Assembly: GCA_016711225.1 (NCBI GenBank)
Contig: JADJTK010000009.1
Location: forward strand, 62,001-126,000
DNA: 64,000 nucleotides
Reading direction: 5' to 3'
DNA from: Opitutaceae bacterium
Lineage (GTDB): Bacteria > Verrucomicrobiota > Verrucomicrobiia > Opitutales > Opitutaceae
Under the pieces are notes generated by a model. It was not told where the DNA came from. It was given only the letters and a program-made list of their open reading frames with translations, and searched no databases. Positions 17,255 to 27,010 of the stretch are shown here, piece after piece. Numbering within the stretch: position 1 is the first letter of the stretch; every line of letters starts with the position of its first letter. Position numbers and translations under genes: made by a program.

Positions 17255-17584
17255 CTATCTTGGGTCGGGTGAGACCTTCGCCAGCACGACGCGGGTGGCG
17301 CCCCAACCGCCGGAACCGGCCTCGCAAAGGGCGAAGGACTCGACCAAGGGTGAGCGGCGCAGCCACGCGTGTACCTGCTCCCTCAACGCGCCGGTGCCCT
17401 TGCCGTGGATGATGCGCACAGTGGGAATGCCGCGGGCGGCACAAGCGGCCAGGTAGTCGCCGAGCAGATCGCCGACCTCGGCCGGGAGGAAAGTGTGCAG
17501 GTCGAGTTCGTCGGTGATCGGCAGCGGAACGGGTGCCGCCGAAGGGCGATCCGGTGTAGGCGGGAAATCGCCGGTGGCTTTCAT
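17255..17584 (-). CDS. Smr-domain protein
   Basis: 109 residues from ATG 17584. After a Pro-rich 30-residue tail comes an Smr (small MutS-related) domain: LDLHTFLPAEVGDLLGDYL, then IIHGKGTGALREQV with the H-G-x-G-x-G signature, and GGWGATRVVL at the end. Stand-alone Smr domains are DNA/RNA nicking endonucleases in several bacteria. The start codon overlaps the stop of the upstream cupin-like gene by ATGA, implying translational coupling. Confidence 0.85.
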   Translation of the reverse strand: MKATGDFPPTPDRPSAAPVPLPITDELDLHTFLPAEVGDLLGDYLAACAARGIPTVRIIHGKGTGALREQVHAWLRRSPLVESFALCEAGSGGWGATRVVLAKVSPDPR

Positions 17585-18462
17585 GGTGAGGACGGGGTGG
17601 CGGTTTCCACGACCGGCTTGTGCATCTTGAGCCACTTCTCGCCGGCCTTTGTGGTGAGAAAATCCAGCCGGATGTAGCACAGCTTCTTGCCGGCGTCGAC
17701 CTGCGCCCCGTGTATCGACCCTAGCGGGATATGCAGGATTGAAAGCGGCGGGAAGTCCGTCAGTGCATCGTCGGCGGACACCTTGCAGTCGTTCTCGCGC
17801 AGGCCGATAAAGAGCTGCTCCAGCATGGGGTGACTGTGCCGGCCGACCCGATCGGGCCCGGCGGTCTCGACGGTGCCCACGCTCATGCGCGGAACGATGT
17901 CCTTGGGCAGGAGGGTGCGGCTGACGGTCTTGGCACTCTTGATCGCCTCGCCGTAGGGCGTGCATCCGCGGAAGGTACGGACGTACGGCTCGCGATTGGC
18001 TTGGGAGGAGTTCGGATACTGCGTGCGGTCCTCGGCGCTGACATTCTTGCGGATCTGCACGCAAAGCAGGGTGCTGCCGGCGGGCACCTCGATTGTCCAC
18101 GGCACGCCCAATGGCGCCCGGGCGATGCTCTCCTCATCGAGTGCGAACTTCCGGCCTCCGGCATGGAACACCGCCCGGCCGCCGAGGAGTAGCCAGACGA
18201 TCTCCCTGGTCTTCGACGCCGGGCTCTACAAAGTTGGCCGCGCCGGCGATTGAAATCCATTCGGCGGCGACACCGGGATCCTCCCCGGGAGCACTTCGCG
18301 GATGGTGACGTCGCCCGCCGACGGAGCCGGATTCTCGAGCGTCTCCAGCGGAATGGCAGTCGCGGCGCCGACGGTGTTTGCGGCGAACAACGCGGCCGCC
18401 GCGACGAGCAGGCGCACGGAGGGCGTTCCGCGGAGGGTGAACGGTTGGCCGCGAGTGTTCAT
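17581..18462 (-). pseudogene. Exported cupin-like protein with two compensating frameshifts
   Basis: Starts MNTRGQ at ATG 18462 with a clear signal peptide (VRLLVAAAALFAANTVGAATA), then IREVLPG. After the C4 run at 18283-18286 the frame is lost (TAG at 18226); shifting one base gives GVAAEWISIAGAANFVEPGV, and the original frame resumes near the CCC at 18204-18206 as REIVWLLLGGRAVFHAGGRK. From there 196 residues run on to 17581 with a second cupin-like block HSHPMLEQLFIGL. The full reading would be about 293 residues and resembles a periplasmic bicupin. The two shifts cancel, leaving only about 25 residues affected, so this may be a functional gene with two assembly indels. Ligand unknown. Confidence 0.6.
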
Positions 18463-18734
18463 TGGGCAGATTGGTGGTGGATGCGGTGGAAAGTACCCCG
18501 GCGTTGCGAGTGTGGGCGACCGGATTCTCCGGGTGGCAGCGTGTGATTGCGGTCCTATTTCTGAGTTTCGCGGTGGCAGTATCACGGGTGTGTAAAATCC
18601 CGGCTGGCGAGAAGTTCGACTGGCGGCCAAGTGATTTCCGGCCATCGATGCCGCGCTGCGATTCGCTCCGGTTCCTACCAAATCCGGGGCCATTTCGGTG
18701 CTCTACCCGGGCACCGGCCTAACACCAATCCGTC

Positions 18735-21700
18735 GTGGACTCGTCACACTCACTCCGAATTCTTCCCGGCCTTGTGGGGCTGGTCGCGTTGACATCAACC
18801 CTGTTCGCGCTCGATCAAAACGGAGACGGATACGACGACTTCTGGGCGTTGGCGTACACCGCCGCCGGGCTCGCGCCCGCAGCCGACACCGACGGCGACG
18901 GCGCGTCCAACGCCGCCGAGGCGATTGCCGGCACCAACCCGCGCAGCGTTGTCTCGTTCGTGCGGGTGGACGACATCGCCTTGCCCGCCGCCAATCAGGT
19001 GCGGCTGCGTTGGCCGAGCGTGCCAGGAAAACGCTACCGCGTGCAGGCGTCCGGCGACCTTGCGACCTGGAGCGCGGTGGGGGTCCCGCTGGTCGCCTCG
19101 GCGGCGCAGAGCGAAGTGACCTTGGGCACCGACACGCCGATCGTCGGCACCGGCGCGACCCTCTCGCGCTGGACGAGCATCACCAGCGGCGGGCTCGGTG
19201 CCGTGCGCACCCGGGTAACCAGCGGCACGACTCCGAACTTCACCGGCAACGTGGACTTGCTCGACGTGCCGCAGAGCGTGCCCGCCCTCAATCAGTTCGG
19301 GCAGTGGCTGCGCGGCTGGATCGTGGCGCCGGCCACCGGCGATTACACGTTCTGGATCGCCAGCGACGACCAGAGTGAACTTTGGCTCTCGACGGATGCC
19401 AGTGCCGCCAACCGCCGGCTCGTGGCCCAGGTTGCGGGCTGGACCAACTATCGGGAATGGAACCGCAACAGTGCCCAACATTCGGCGACGATCGCGCTGC
19501 AGGCCGGGCGCGCCTACTATTTCGAGGCGATCCACTACGACGCGAGCAGCAGCGATCATGTGTCCATCGGCTGGAGTGGCGCGGCGCTCGGCTCCGATAC
19601 GCCGACACCGATTACCAGCGAGTACCTCTCGTCCACCGGCCAGTCGTTGGCCCAGATCGGCAGCGGCCGGCTCTTCTTCCGGTTGCAGGTGGACGATGTC
19701 GATAGCGACACGGACGGTCTGACTGATTACGACGAGCGACTTCTCGGTTATGATCCGGGCAATCCGACCACCACTCCGCGAGTCCCCGACTTGGAGGCGG
19801 CCATCGCGGCGCTGGCCAGTCGTAGCACGATAACCGTGGGCACGAACCAGGCGCGCGCTTACGAAGCCGGAGCGGCGCCAGCGCAGATCAAGCTCTTCCG
19901 CACCGGCGGAGTCGGGCCTCTCCTTGTGCGGTACACCGTGGCCGGCACGGCCACGAGTGGCAGCGACTACACGGCGCTCACCGGTTCGGTGGTGATCCCC
20001 GTTGGGGCGAAGGAGGCGGTTTTCGATATCACGCCGCTCACCGATGCGCTGGTCGAGCCGCCGGAGTCGGTTACGGTGACGCTGCGAGCCGATGCGGCTT
20101 ACGACATCGGAGCACCGGCGCAGGTGACCGCGACGATCGATGATGCTCCGGATGTGCTCTATGTGGCGCAGCTCCGTGCTCCGATCGATCTGCGTTCGGG
20201 CGGCTACGGCACGGCGGCAGTGCGCACGGCCGGAAACCAGCTCACCGGTGTGGTGTGGTTGAACTTCGGAAACATTACCGCTCCGCAGGTCGACACCGAA
20301 CTTTTTGTTTCTGACGACGGCGCGGCCGGCCCGGCGGTGCTTACGTTGCCCGCCGGCCAGGTGCCGACGCGCCCGTGGGAAGTGGTCGCCGCGGGCGGTT
20401 TAACCCGGGCGCAAATTCTGACCGCGCTGAGCGAGGGTCGAGTATGGGCGAGGGTGCGTTCGAGTGCTGCTCCTGTTTCCGGTGAGCTCCGGGGGCGGCT
20501 GGTGGTGGCCCCAGGTTGGGACACGATGCCGACACCACCGGTAGCGTCGGCGTCGCCGGCAACGGCGGCGAATGACGGCGAGGCGGCGCGTTTCCTCATC
20601 CAGTCGACCTTCGGCCCCGATGCCGTCTCGATCGCGCGGGTGCGCGCACTGGGCTTCTCCGGTTGGGTTGATGAACAGCTCGCGCTGCCCGCCACCTATC
20701 ATCTGCCGTACTACCAGGCGCGACGGGCCCAGTTGCAGGCGCGCGATGGCAACGACGGCTACTGGGGACCACGGCAGGAGGCGTGGTGGCAGCACGCCCT
20801 TACCGCACCCGACCAGCTTCGGCAACGGATGGCTTTCGCCCTCAGCGAGCTGCTCGTGATCTCCCAGGATAGCAGCCTCTCGGGCGACAACGAAGGCGTG
20901 ACCGTCTACTACGATATGTTGTTGCGCCATGCCTTCGGCAACTACCGCCAGCTCCTGGAGGACGTCACCCTCAGCCCGATGATGGGCCAGTACCTGAGCA
21001 TGATCCGCAACCGCAAGCCCGACCCCGAATCGGGGCACGAGCCGGACGAGAATTTCGCTCGTGAGATCATGCAACTGTTCAGCTTCGGCCTTTCCGAGCT
21101 GCACCCCGACGGCACACTGCGGCTTGGGGCCGACGGCATGCCGATCCCCACCTACACGCAGGCCGACATCGTGGGGCTGGCCCATGTCTTCACCGGTTGG
21201 GGACCGCACTTCGATCCGGCCCATCCGCCGCGTTGGGGCAACGGCGAGCTGGCGGACGAGGAGGGTTGGTTCATCTGGGGCTGGGATTCGCTGCAACCGA
21301 TGACGCACTTCGCCCCGGAGGGCGACCAGCAGGCGAGGCGCATCGCGGGCGGCGTCACGGTGCCGGGCACGCTCACGGGACCGCAGCGCCTCGCGCTCGC
21401 GCTGGACACGCTCTTCAACCGTCCAAGCACGGGACCGTTCGTCGCGAAGCAGCTCATCCAGCGGTTCGTCACCAGCAACCCGAGCCCGGGCTACGTGTAC
21501 CGCGTGGCTTCGAAGTTCAACGACAACGGCTCCGGCGGGCGCGGCGACCTGGGGGCGGTGATCCGGGCGATCCTGCTCGATCCCGAGGCGCGCCGCAGCG
21601 AGCCGCTGGGCGACTACGCCTTCGGCAAGCCCATCGAGCCGCTGCTGCGGATGTCGCGGCTGCTGCGCGCCTACCCGCCGCCGATCGCCACCCGGCCGAT

Positions 21701-22211
21701 CCCGGGCGATCCCCGCTTCTTCATCCATTTCGTCTGGGAGATGGAGGAGCAGTCGCCGCTGATGTCGCCCTCGGTGTTCAACTTCTTCCGTCCCGCCTTC
21801 TCGCAGCCCGGGTTGATCTCGGCGGCCGGGCTGATGTCGCCGGAATTCCAGATCCTCTCGGAGACGACTTCGATCTACCAGGCCAACCGCCAGTTTGGGC
21901 TGCTCTACTGGGGCATCTGGTCGAACGAACCGGTGCCGGCGGGCACCTCGATGGACCTCGACTTCGCCGAGCCCCTCGCCGTGCTCACGGCCGCCGGCCA
22001 GACCCATGCGCAGCGACAGGCCGCGCTGATCAACCACTACGATGTGCGCCTGCTGGGCGGGCGGATGTCGCCGTTCCTGCGGCAGGAAATCCAGACGGCG
22101 TTCAATTCGCTTCCGACTTGGATCGGGCATGACACCGCAGGCGAACTCAACCGCGCCCGCCTCGCCCTCTACCTTGTGCTCGTATCCCCCGAGTTCGCCA
22201 CCCAGCGCTGA
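18735..22211 (+). CDS. Exported multidomain DUF1800 protein
   Basis: 1,158 residues from GTG 18735. Signal peptide (ILPGLVGLVALTSTLFA), a calcium-type DTDGDGASNAAEAIAGTNP repeat (about 54-72), a PA14-like carbohydrate-binding beta domain (about 150-285, with GDYTFWIASDDQSELWLS), a second DSDTDGLTDYDERLLGYDP repeat near 330, a Calx-beta domain (about 365-475), a CHRD-like region (about 480-595) and a C-terminal DUF1800 domain (about 615-1155, with AARFLIQSTFGPD and NFAREIMQLFSFGLSELHPDG). DUF1800 genes are nearly always followed by a DUF1501 gene, as here 8 bp downstream, in Verrucomicrobia and Planctomycetes. The pair is thought to work together outside the cytoplasm; the reaction is unknown. 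Confidence 0.9.
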   Translation: MDSSHSLRILPGLVGLVALTSTLFALDQNGDGYDDFWALAYTAAGLAPAADTDGDGASNAAEAIAGTNPRSVVSFVRVDDIALPAANQVRLRWPSVPGKRYRVQASGDLATWSAVGVPLVASAAQSEVTLGTDTPIVGTGATLSRWTSITSGGLGAVRTRVTSGTTPNFTGNVDLLDVPQSVPALNQFGQWLRGWIVAPATGDYTFWIASDDQSELWLSTDASAANRRLVAQVAGWTNYREWNRNSAQHSATIALQAGRAYYFEAIHYDASSSDHVSIGWSGAALGSDTPTPITSEYLSSTGQSLAQIGSGRLFFRLQVDDVDSDTDGLTDYDERLLGYDPGNPTTTPRVPDLEAAIAALASRSTITVGTNQARAYEAGAAPAQIKLFRTGGVGPLLVRYTVAGTATSGSDYTALTGSVVIPVGAKEAVFDITPLTDALVEPPESVTVTLRADAAYDIGAPAQVTATIDDAPDVLYVAQLRAPIDLRSGGYGTAAVRTAGNQLTGVVWLNFGNITAPQVDTELFVSDDGAAGPAVLTLPAGQVPTRPWEVVAAGGLTRAQILTALSEGRVWARVRSSAAPVSGELRGRLVVAPGWDTMPTPPVASASPATAANDGEAARFLIQSTFGPDAVSIARVRALGFSGWVDEQLALPATYHLPYYQARRAQLQARDGNDGYWGPRQEAWWQHALTAPDQLRQRMAFALSELLVISQDSSLSGDNEGVTVYYDMLLRHAFGNYRQLLEDVTLSPMMGQYLSMIRNRKPDPESGHEPDENFAREIMQLFSFGLSELHPDGTLRLGADGMPIPTYTQADIVGLAHVFTGWGPHFDPAHPPRWGNGELADEEGWFIWGWDSLQPMTHFAPEGDQQARRIAGGVTVPGTLTGPQRLALALDTLFNRPSTGPFVAKQLIQRFVTSNPSPGYVYRVASKFNDNGSGGRGDLGAVIRAILLDPEARRSEPLGDYAFGKPIEPLLRMSRLLRAYPPPIATRPIPGDPRFFIHFVWEMEEQSPLMSPSVFNFFRPAFSQPGLISAAGLMSPEFQILSETTSIYQANRQFGLLYWGIWSNEPVPAGTSMDLDFAEPLAVLTAAGQTHAQRQAALINHYDVRLLGGRMSPFLRQEIQTAFNSLPTWIGHDTAGELNRARLALYLVLVSPEFATQR

Positions 22212-22219
22212 CCATCGCC

Positions 22220-23620
22220 ATGAACAAGATTTCCCGTCGCCGCTTCCTCGGACAGGCCACCTGCGCCGGCTTCAGTCTCTCCGGCCTGATCTCCACCATG
22301 GGCACGTTGCGCCTGCTCAGCGCCTCGCTCTCCGCGCAAGGCTTGCCGCCGGGCGACGATTTCAAGGCCATCATCTGCCTCTTCCTCTACGGGGGAAACG
22401 ATGGCAACAACGTCATCATCCCCACCGACACCGTCGGCTACCAGGCCTACGTGCGCGACCGGGGCATTCTGGCGCTGCCGCGAACCGGGCTGAACACCCT
22501 GACTTTGCCTTCCGGTGACGGCCGGCAATTCGGCCTGCACCCCTCGATGGCGCGCCTGGCCGGGCTGTTTAATGCCGGCCAGGCCGCGATGGTGTGCAAC
22601 GTGGGCACCCTCGTCGCGCCGATCACCAAGGCTGAGTACCTGGCCGGCGGCGCCGCCGTGCCGCCGTACTTGTTCTCCCACAGCGACCAGCAGGTGCAGT
22701 GGCAGACCTCCGTGCCGGACTCCCCGCGCAAGGTGGGCTGGGGCGGGCGTCTCGCCGACCTGCTCCAGTCGCTCAACGGCAGCTCGCAGGTTTCGATGAA
22801 CATCTCGCTGGCCGGCAGCAACTACTTCCAGATCGGCGAACAAGTCTTTCAATACCACGTGTCGAACGAGGGTAGCATCGGCCTCACGCAGTACGACGCC
22901 ACCTGGTCGCCGCTCCAGGAGCAATACGCGGCCGCCCGCAACGTGATCGGGCACAGCTACGGCCATGTCTTTGAGCAGGAGTACGCCAACGTCTTTGGTC
23001 GCGCCGTCGCCAACGACACGTTGCTCAAGGGCGTACTCGCGAACGTGCCCGACTACGCGAACTACTTCACCGCCTCGACGGTCAACGGCGAGCTCACCGA
23101 CATCGCGGCGCAGTTGCGCATGATCCTGCGCCTCATCTCCGCGCGGTCGAGTCTGGGCATGCGCCGGCAGATCTATTTCGCCGCCCTGGGCGGCTTCGAC
23201 ACCCACGACGACCAGATCGACGGGCAGGGCGCGCTGCTCGGTGTGCTGGATAATGCCGTGGCCGATTTCCAGGGCGCCACCACCGCGCTCGGCATCGCCA
23301 ACGACGTCACGGTATTCTCCGCTTCCGACTTCAACCGCACCTACAACAGCAACGGCAAGGGCTCCGACCACGCGTGGGGCAATCACCACTTCGTGGTCGG
23401 CGGTGCGGTGCGGGGCGGGCGGCTCTATGGCTCGATGCCGGTGCTGGAGACCGGGGGACCCAACGACACGGGGGATCGCGGGGCGTGGATCCCGGGCATC
23501 TCGACCGATGAATATTCGGCGACGCTAGCCACCTGGTTCGGGGTGCAGCCCGCGCAGCTGAGTCTTGTGCTGCCCAACATCGGCCGTTTCGGGCAGCCGA
23601 ATCTCGGATTCATGCTGTGA
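22220..23620 (+). CDS. DUF1501 protein with Tat signal
   Basis: 466 residues. The N terminus SRRRFLGQATCAGFSLSG is a twin-arginine signal, so it is exported folded, probably with a bound cofactor or metal. The body has the DUF1501 (sulfatase/alkaline-phosphatase-like) pattern: AIICLFLYGGNDGNNVIIP, ALGGFDTHDDQ, TVFSASDFNRT and GSDHAWGNHHFVVGG supply the His/Asp ligands typical of that metal-dependent superfamily. It begins 8 bp after the DUF1800 gene and surely shares its transcript. Substrate unknown. Confidence 0.92.
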   Translation: MNKISRRRFLGQATCAGFSLSGLISTMGTLRLLSASLSAQGLPPGDDFKAIICLFLYGGNDGNNVIIPTDTVGYQAYVRDRGILALPRTGLNTLTLPSGDGRQFGLHPSMARLAGLFNAGQAAMVCNVGTLVAPITKAEYLAGGAAVPPYLFSHSDQQVQWQTSVPDSPRKVGWGGRLADLLQSLNGSSQVSMNISLAGSNYFQIGEQVFQYHVSNEGSIGLTQYDATWSPLQEQYAAARNVIGHSYGHVFEQEYANVFGRAVANDTLLKGVLANVPDYANYFTASTVNGELTDIAAQLRMILRLISARSSLGMRRQIYFAALGGFDTHDDQIDGQGALLGVLDNAVADFQGATTALGIANDVTVFSASDFNRTYNSNGKGSDHAWGNHHFVVGGAVRGGRLYGSMPVLETGGPNDTGDRGAWIPGISTDEYSATLATWFGVQPAQLSLVLPNIGRFGQPNLGFML

Positions 23621-23648
23621 GGACGAACCTCCTTGGGGGCCAGGCCGG

Positions 23649-24233
23649 ATGGCGAATCGCGGTGTCGGGAGGGGACTGTCGGTGACGCATCGCCGGCAGT
23701 TGGCCTTTGGTGCCGCCCTGGTTCTGGCCGCGGCGGGTGGACTTTGGCTCTGGTCGTTGGGTCCGCAGGCGAGCAAGCCTAGCCCGGCACCGTCACCGGT
23801 ATTGCCCGGCCAACCGGCGGCGGCATTGCAGCCGCCTGTGGTGCTGGCCACACGTGGGCGTCCACCGCTGGCCGACGCCATTGGCGCGCCGGGCACCAAA
23901 CCGGAGGCAGAGCCGAAACTCGTGCTCGAATTGCTCGTCGCCTACCGGCGGCTCGTTGGCGATTTCCCCGTGGGCGAGGATAACCGGGAGATCGTGCGTG
24001 CGCTACTTGGCGCGAACGCCAAGCGCCTACCTGTGTTGCCGCGGGATCACCCGCGACTCAGCCCGAGGGGGGAGTTGGTCGACGCCTGGGGCCGGCCGTT
24101 CTTTTTCCACCTGATTTCGCGCGAGCACGTCGAGGTGCGCTCGGCCGGGCCGGATCGTGAATTCTACACGGGCGACGATATCCTGGCGGGCAAGCAACCG
24201 GCGCCACCCACCGTCGGTGGATCCAGGAAATAG
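23649..24233 (+). CDS. Membrane-anchored hypothetical protein with pseudopilin-like C terminus
   Basis: 194 residues from ATG 23649, 28 bp after the DUF1501 gene, so probably the third gene of that operon. One N-terminal membrane segment (LAFGAALVLAAAGGLWLW) is followed by a Pro/Ala-rich linker (about 45-85) and a soluble part ending DAWGRPFFFHLISREHVEVR...AGPDREFYTGDDI. That ending is the calcium-loop signature seen in GspG-like pseudopilins and in many Planctomycete/Verrucomicrobia secretion proteins. No prepilin cleavage motif is present. Confidence 0.7.
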   Translation: MANRGVGRGLSVTHRRQLAFGAALVLAAAGGLWLWSLGPQASKPSPAPSPVLPGQPAAALQPPVVLATRGRPPLADAIGAPGTKPEAEPKLVLELLVAYRRLVGDFPVGEDNREIVRALLGANAKRLPVLPRDHPRLSPRGELVDAWGRPFFFHLISREHVEVRSAGPDREFYTGDDILAGKQPAPPTVGGSRK

Positions 24234-24405
24234 CGACGTTCGCAGGAACTACGGGCCGCGTGAGCCGAGGGAAGATGGAGGGCGGGGCCACGGTTGGTCG
24301 CGATCCCGAAGCTCGGGCGCGCTTCGTTACGGCAGGTGCCGACAAGGCACGGACTAAAGGCCTGGCACTCCACGGGAATCAGGGGCCGCCCCCTCCCGCC
24401 GACGC

Positions 24406-25206
24406 TCAGGCGCTTCGAATCTCTTCCAAGAGGGCGGCGGGATCGACGGCCTTCATGAGCGCTTCGCCCACGAGTACGGCCTGTGCTCCGGCACGGGTGG
24501 CGCGACCGGCCTCGGCGGCGCCGAAGATGCCGCTTTCGCTGACCTTGATGATGCCGGCGGGCACCTGGGGCAGCAGGCGCTCGGTGAGGGCGAGGTCGGT
24601 CTTGAAGATGGCCAGGTCGCGGTTGTTCACGCCGATGATCTTCGCCCCGTGCGTAATGGCTCGGGCGAGATCGGGCTCGTTGTGGATCTCGAACAGGGCG
24701 TCGAGGCCGGCGGCGGTGGCGGCACCCAGAAGCGCCTTGATCTCCTCGTCGTTGAGCGCGCGCACGATGATCAGGATCGCGCTGGCGCCGGCCTCGCGGG
24801 CCTCAGCTACCTGCACGGGATGGATGAAGAAATCCTTGCGCAAGCAGGGCAGGGCGGGGCCGTGGGTGGAGAACTCGCGGACGACGAAGCGCAGGTCGTC
24901 GAGCGAGCCGCCGAAGAACTTCTGGTCGGTTAGCACCGAGAGGGCGTCGGCTCCTGCGGTCTGGTATTTGCGGGCCTGTTCGGCGGCGTTGGCGGTGGCG
25001 GCGATGGCCCCGGCGGAAGGCGAGCGGCGTTTGATCTCGGAGATGACAGCGAGCCGGCCGTCGGTGCGGCGCAAGGCGGCGGCGAAGGAGGGCGGGCGCG
25101 GCAGTTGGGCGTCCAGGTTGGCCAAGTCCGATTCAAAGATGGGACGAAGCAGGGGGGCGATCTCCTGCCGTTTGTGGGCCATGATCTCGGCGAGTTTGTC
25201 GCTCAT
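24406..25206 (-). CDS. trpC: Indole-3-glycerol-phosphate synthase
   Basis: 266 residues from ATG 25206; the longer frame upstream is not conserved-looking. The barrel motifs are all there: VISEIKRRSPSAG with the first catalytic Lys region, PCLRKDFFIHP, IIGVNNRDLAIFKTDL and VSESGIFG. It closes the indole ring from CdRP in tryptophan synthesis. No other trp gene adjoins it. The 228 bp between its start and the methyltransferase end hold no gene. Confidence 0.95.
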   Translation of the reverse strand: MSDKLAEIMAHKRQEIAPLLRPIFESDLANLDAQLPRPPSFAAALRRTDGRLAVISEIKRRSPSAGAIAATANAAEQARKYQTAGADALSVLTDQKFFGGSLDDLRFVVREFSTHGPALPCLRKDFFIHPVQVAEAREAGASAILIIVRALNDEEIKALLGAATAAGLDALFEIHNEPDLARAITHGAKIIGVNNRDLAIFKTDLALTERLLPQVPAGIIKVSESGIFGAAEAGRATRAGAQAVLVGEALMKAVDPAALLEEIRSA

Positions 25207-25434
25207 ACGGACGGTGATAGCGCCAAAGGCTGGGGCGGGGGGCAAGCGCCGTTTGCCGGAACGCCGCCAGCGCTGCGTGCATGCTCGGGTGCCGAGTTGG
25301 GCGTCGGTCGGCCAGGCCACGTCGCCGCCGTGGCCTACAGAATGCGCCCGGTCCAAAGGGGGCCGACAGAATGGCCAGCTTAAGGCGGTGGCCTATAAGG
25401 AAATCCATGGCACTGCCGTGGCCGACACGGCACC

Positions 25435-26202
25435 TTACGGAAAGGCGCGCGCGGGCAGCGGCTCGAAGTAGCCGGCTTTCTTGTAGAGAATGACGACATC
25501 CTGGATGCCCCAGGCCTGCTCCATGAAGGCGCGCAGAATCAGATTGGGGCGGCTCTGCAACCAGCGTCCGACCACCTCGGGGGTGGTGACGGTCACGCCG
25601 TAGGGCTGCTGCGGGGTTTCGAAGTAGCGTTAGAAGGACACCCCGTGCTGGGCGAACTCCCGGGTGAGTGCGGCCTTGTCGATGTTTTCGGCGATGTCGG
25701 TGCGGCCGCGGGCGAGGAGGGAGTGGTAGAATCGCCCTTGTAATGTGAGCACGATCACGCCGCATTCGGCCGTCCAACGTTCCAGGCAGTCGAGCACGGT
25801 CGGCCAGGATTCGGGCGGCAGATGGGTGAGCAGCGAACCGCACCAGACCAAGTCGAATGGCTCCGGGAACTGCACCCGAGCCAGATCGGGGTGGGAGCGG
25901 ACGGGAGTGGCCCCGAAGGTCTGCGCGCAAAAGTCGACGCCGGCGGGATCGAGGTCGCAGGCGGTGATCGTGGCGTAGTGGTAATGCGCCCGGAGCCAGC
26001 GCAGCACGCGGCCGTGGCCGCAGGGCAGGTCGAGGATGCGCGGGTAATGCGGCTTGTCGCAGAGCGCGCCGGAGAACTGGATGAGCTCGAGTGCGCGACG
26101 ACCGATGGAGAAGTACTCCTCGCGACGGTCCTCGCAGAGCATACCGTCGTCGGGGGCGATCAGCGGGTTGGGGTGCACGGAACTCGTATCGGCAAGCGGC
26201 AT
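25435..26202 (-). pseudogene. Class I SAM-dependent methyltransferase interrupted by an in-frame TAA
   Basis: From ATG 26202 (MPLADTSS) the frame has SAM-binding ILDLPCGHGRVLRWL, acidic ITACDLDPAGVDFC, and DLVWCGSLLTHLP, typical of a methyltransferase domain. At codon 191 (25630-25632) a TAA interrupts it, after HGVSF; the same frame then runs on 64 codons (RYFETPQQPYGVTVTTPE...) to a TAA at 25435 and looks like the natural C terminus. Reading TAC for TAA would restore one 255-residue protein. A protein of 190 residues could still be made. It is divergent from mazG with a 109-bp spacer. Substrate unknown. Confidence 0.65.
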
Positions 26203-26311
26203 GGGCGGGGCGAGTATCGTCGCGCCCCGCGGGCCGCCGGCAAGAGCAAGTTCGGCGAGGAGGCGCCGCTTTTTTCGTGCGCCCGGGCGGCGGGCGGTCT
26301 CTGCTGTCGGC

Positions 26312-27010
26312 ATGAGCGCTGTTGAAGACCTTCGCCGTACCGTCGCCCGCCTGCGTGCCCCGGGAGGTTGCCCCTGGGACCAGGAGCAAACGCACCAGTC
26401 GCTGGCCGTCTGCCTGATCGAGGAGTGTGCCGAGCTGCTCGACACCATCGACCGTCTCGACATGCCGCACATGCGCGAGGAGCTCGGCGATGTGCTTATC
26501 CAGGTGGTCTTTCACGCCCAGTTGGCCGAGGAACAAGGGCTCTTTGATCTCGAGGCCGTGGCACGGGAGATCAACGACAAGCTTATCCGCCGCCATCCGC
26601 ACGTCTTCGGCACTGGGAAGCTGGACACATCCGAGCAGGTGGTTGTGCAGTGGGAGCAGATCAAAGCCACCGAGAAGAAGAACGGCGCCCAACCCGCCGC
26701 CACCGGGGTGTTCAAGCGTCAGCCGCCCGCGCTGCCGGCGCTGCTCCACGCGCTCGAGGTGCACAAGCAGGTGCACAAAAAGAGCCTGCCGGCAGGCGAT
26801 GCCATCGATGAGGCCCGGGTGCAGGCCCTCGCGGCTGCTCTGACCGAGGCGCAGGCCGGCCGGATGATCTTCGAGCTCGCCGCCGCTTGCCGCAAAGCCG
26901 GCATCGATCCCGAGTCGGCCCTGCGCCGCGAGACGTTGCGGGTCACCCAGGTTGTCGAGCAGCGGGCAGCCGAGGCGCAATTGCCCGCCCCGGAGCCGGT
27001 CCAGGGCTGA
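26312..27010 (+). CDS. mazG: MazG-family nucleoside triphosphate pyrophosphohydrolase
   Basis: 232 residues from ATG 26312. The N-terminal half begins VARLRAPGGCPWDQEQTHQSL, the classical MazG opening, and carries the metal-binding EECAELLDTI...REELGDVL (ExxE-x-ExxD) motif; the second MazG-like half around EVHKQVHKKSL lacks most acidic ligands. It hydrolyses (d)NTPs to monophosphates, cleaning pools or lowering ppGpp. Its stop overlaps the start of the recombinase gene (TGATG), so the two are co-translated. Confidence 0.93.
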   Translation: MSAVEDLRRTVARLRAPGGCPWDQEQTHQSLAVCLIEECAELLDTIDRLDMPHMREELGDVLIQVVFHAQLAEEQGLFDLEAVAREINDKLIRRHPHVFGTGKLDTSEQVVVQWEQIKATEKKNGAQPAATGVFKRQPPALPALLHALEVHKQVHKKSLPAGDAIDEARVQALAAALTEAQAGRMIFELAAACRKAGIDPESALRRETLRVTQVVEQRAAEAQLPAPEPVQG

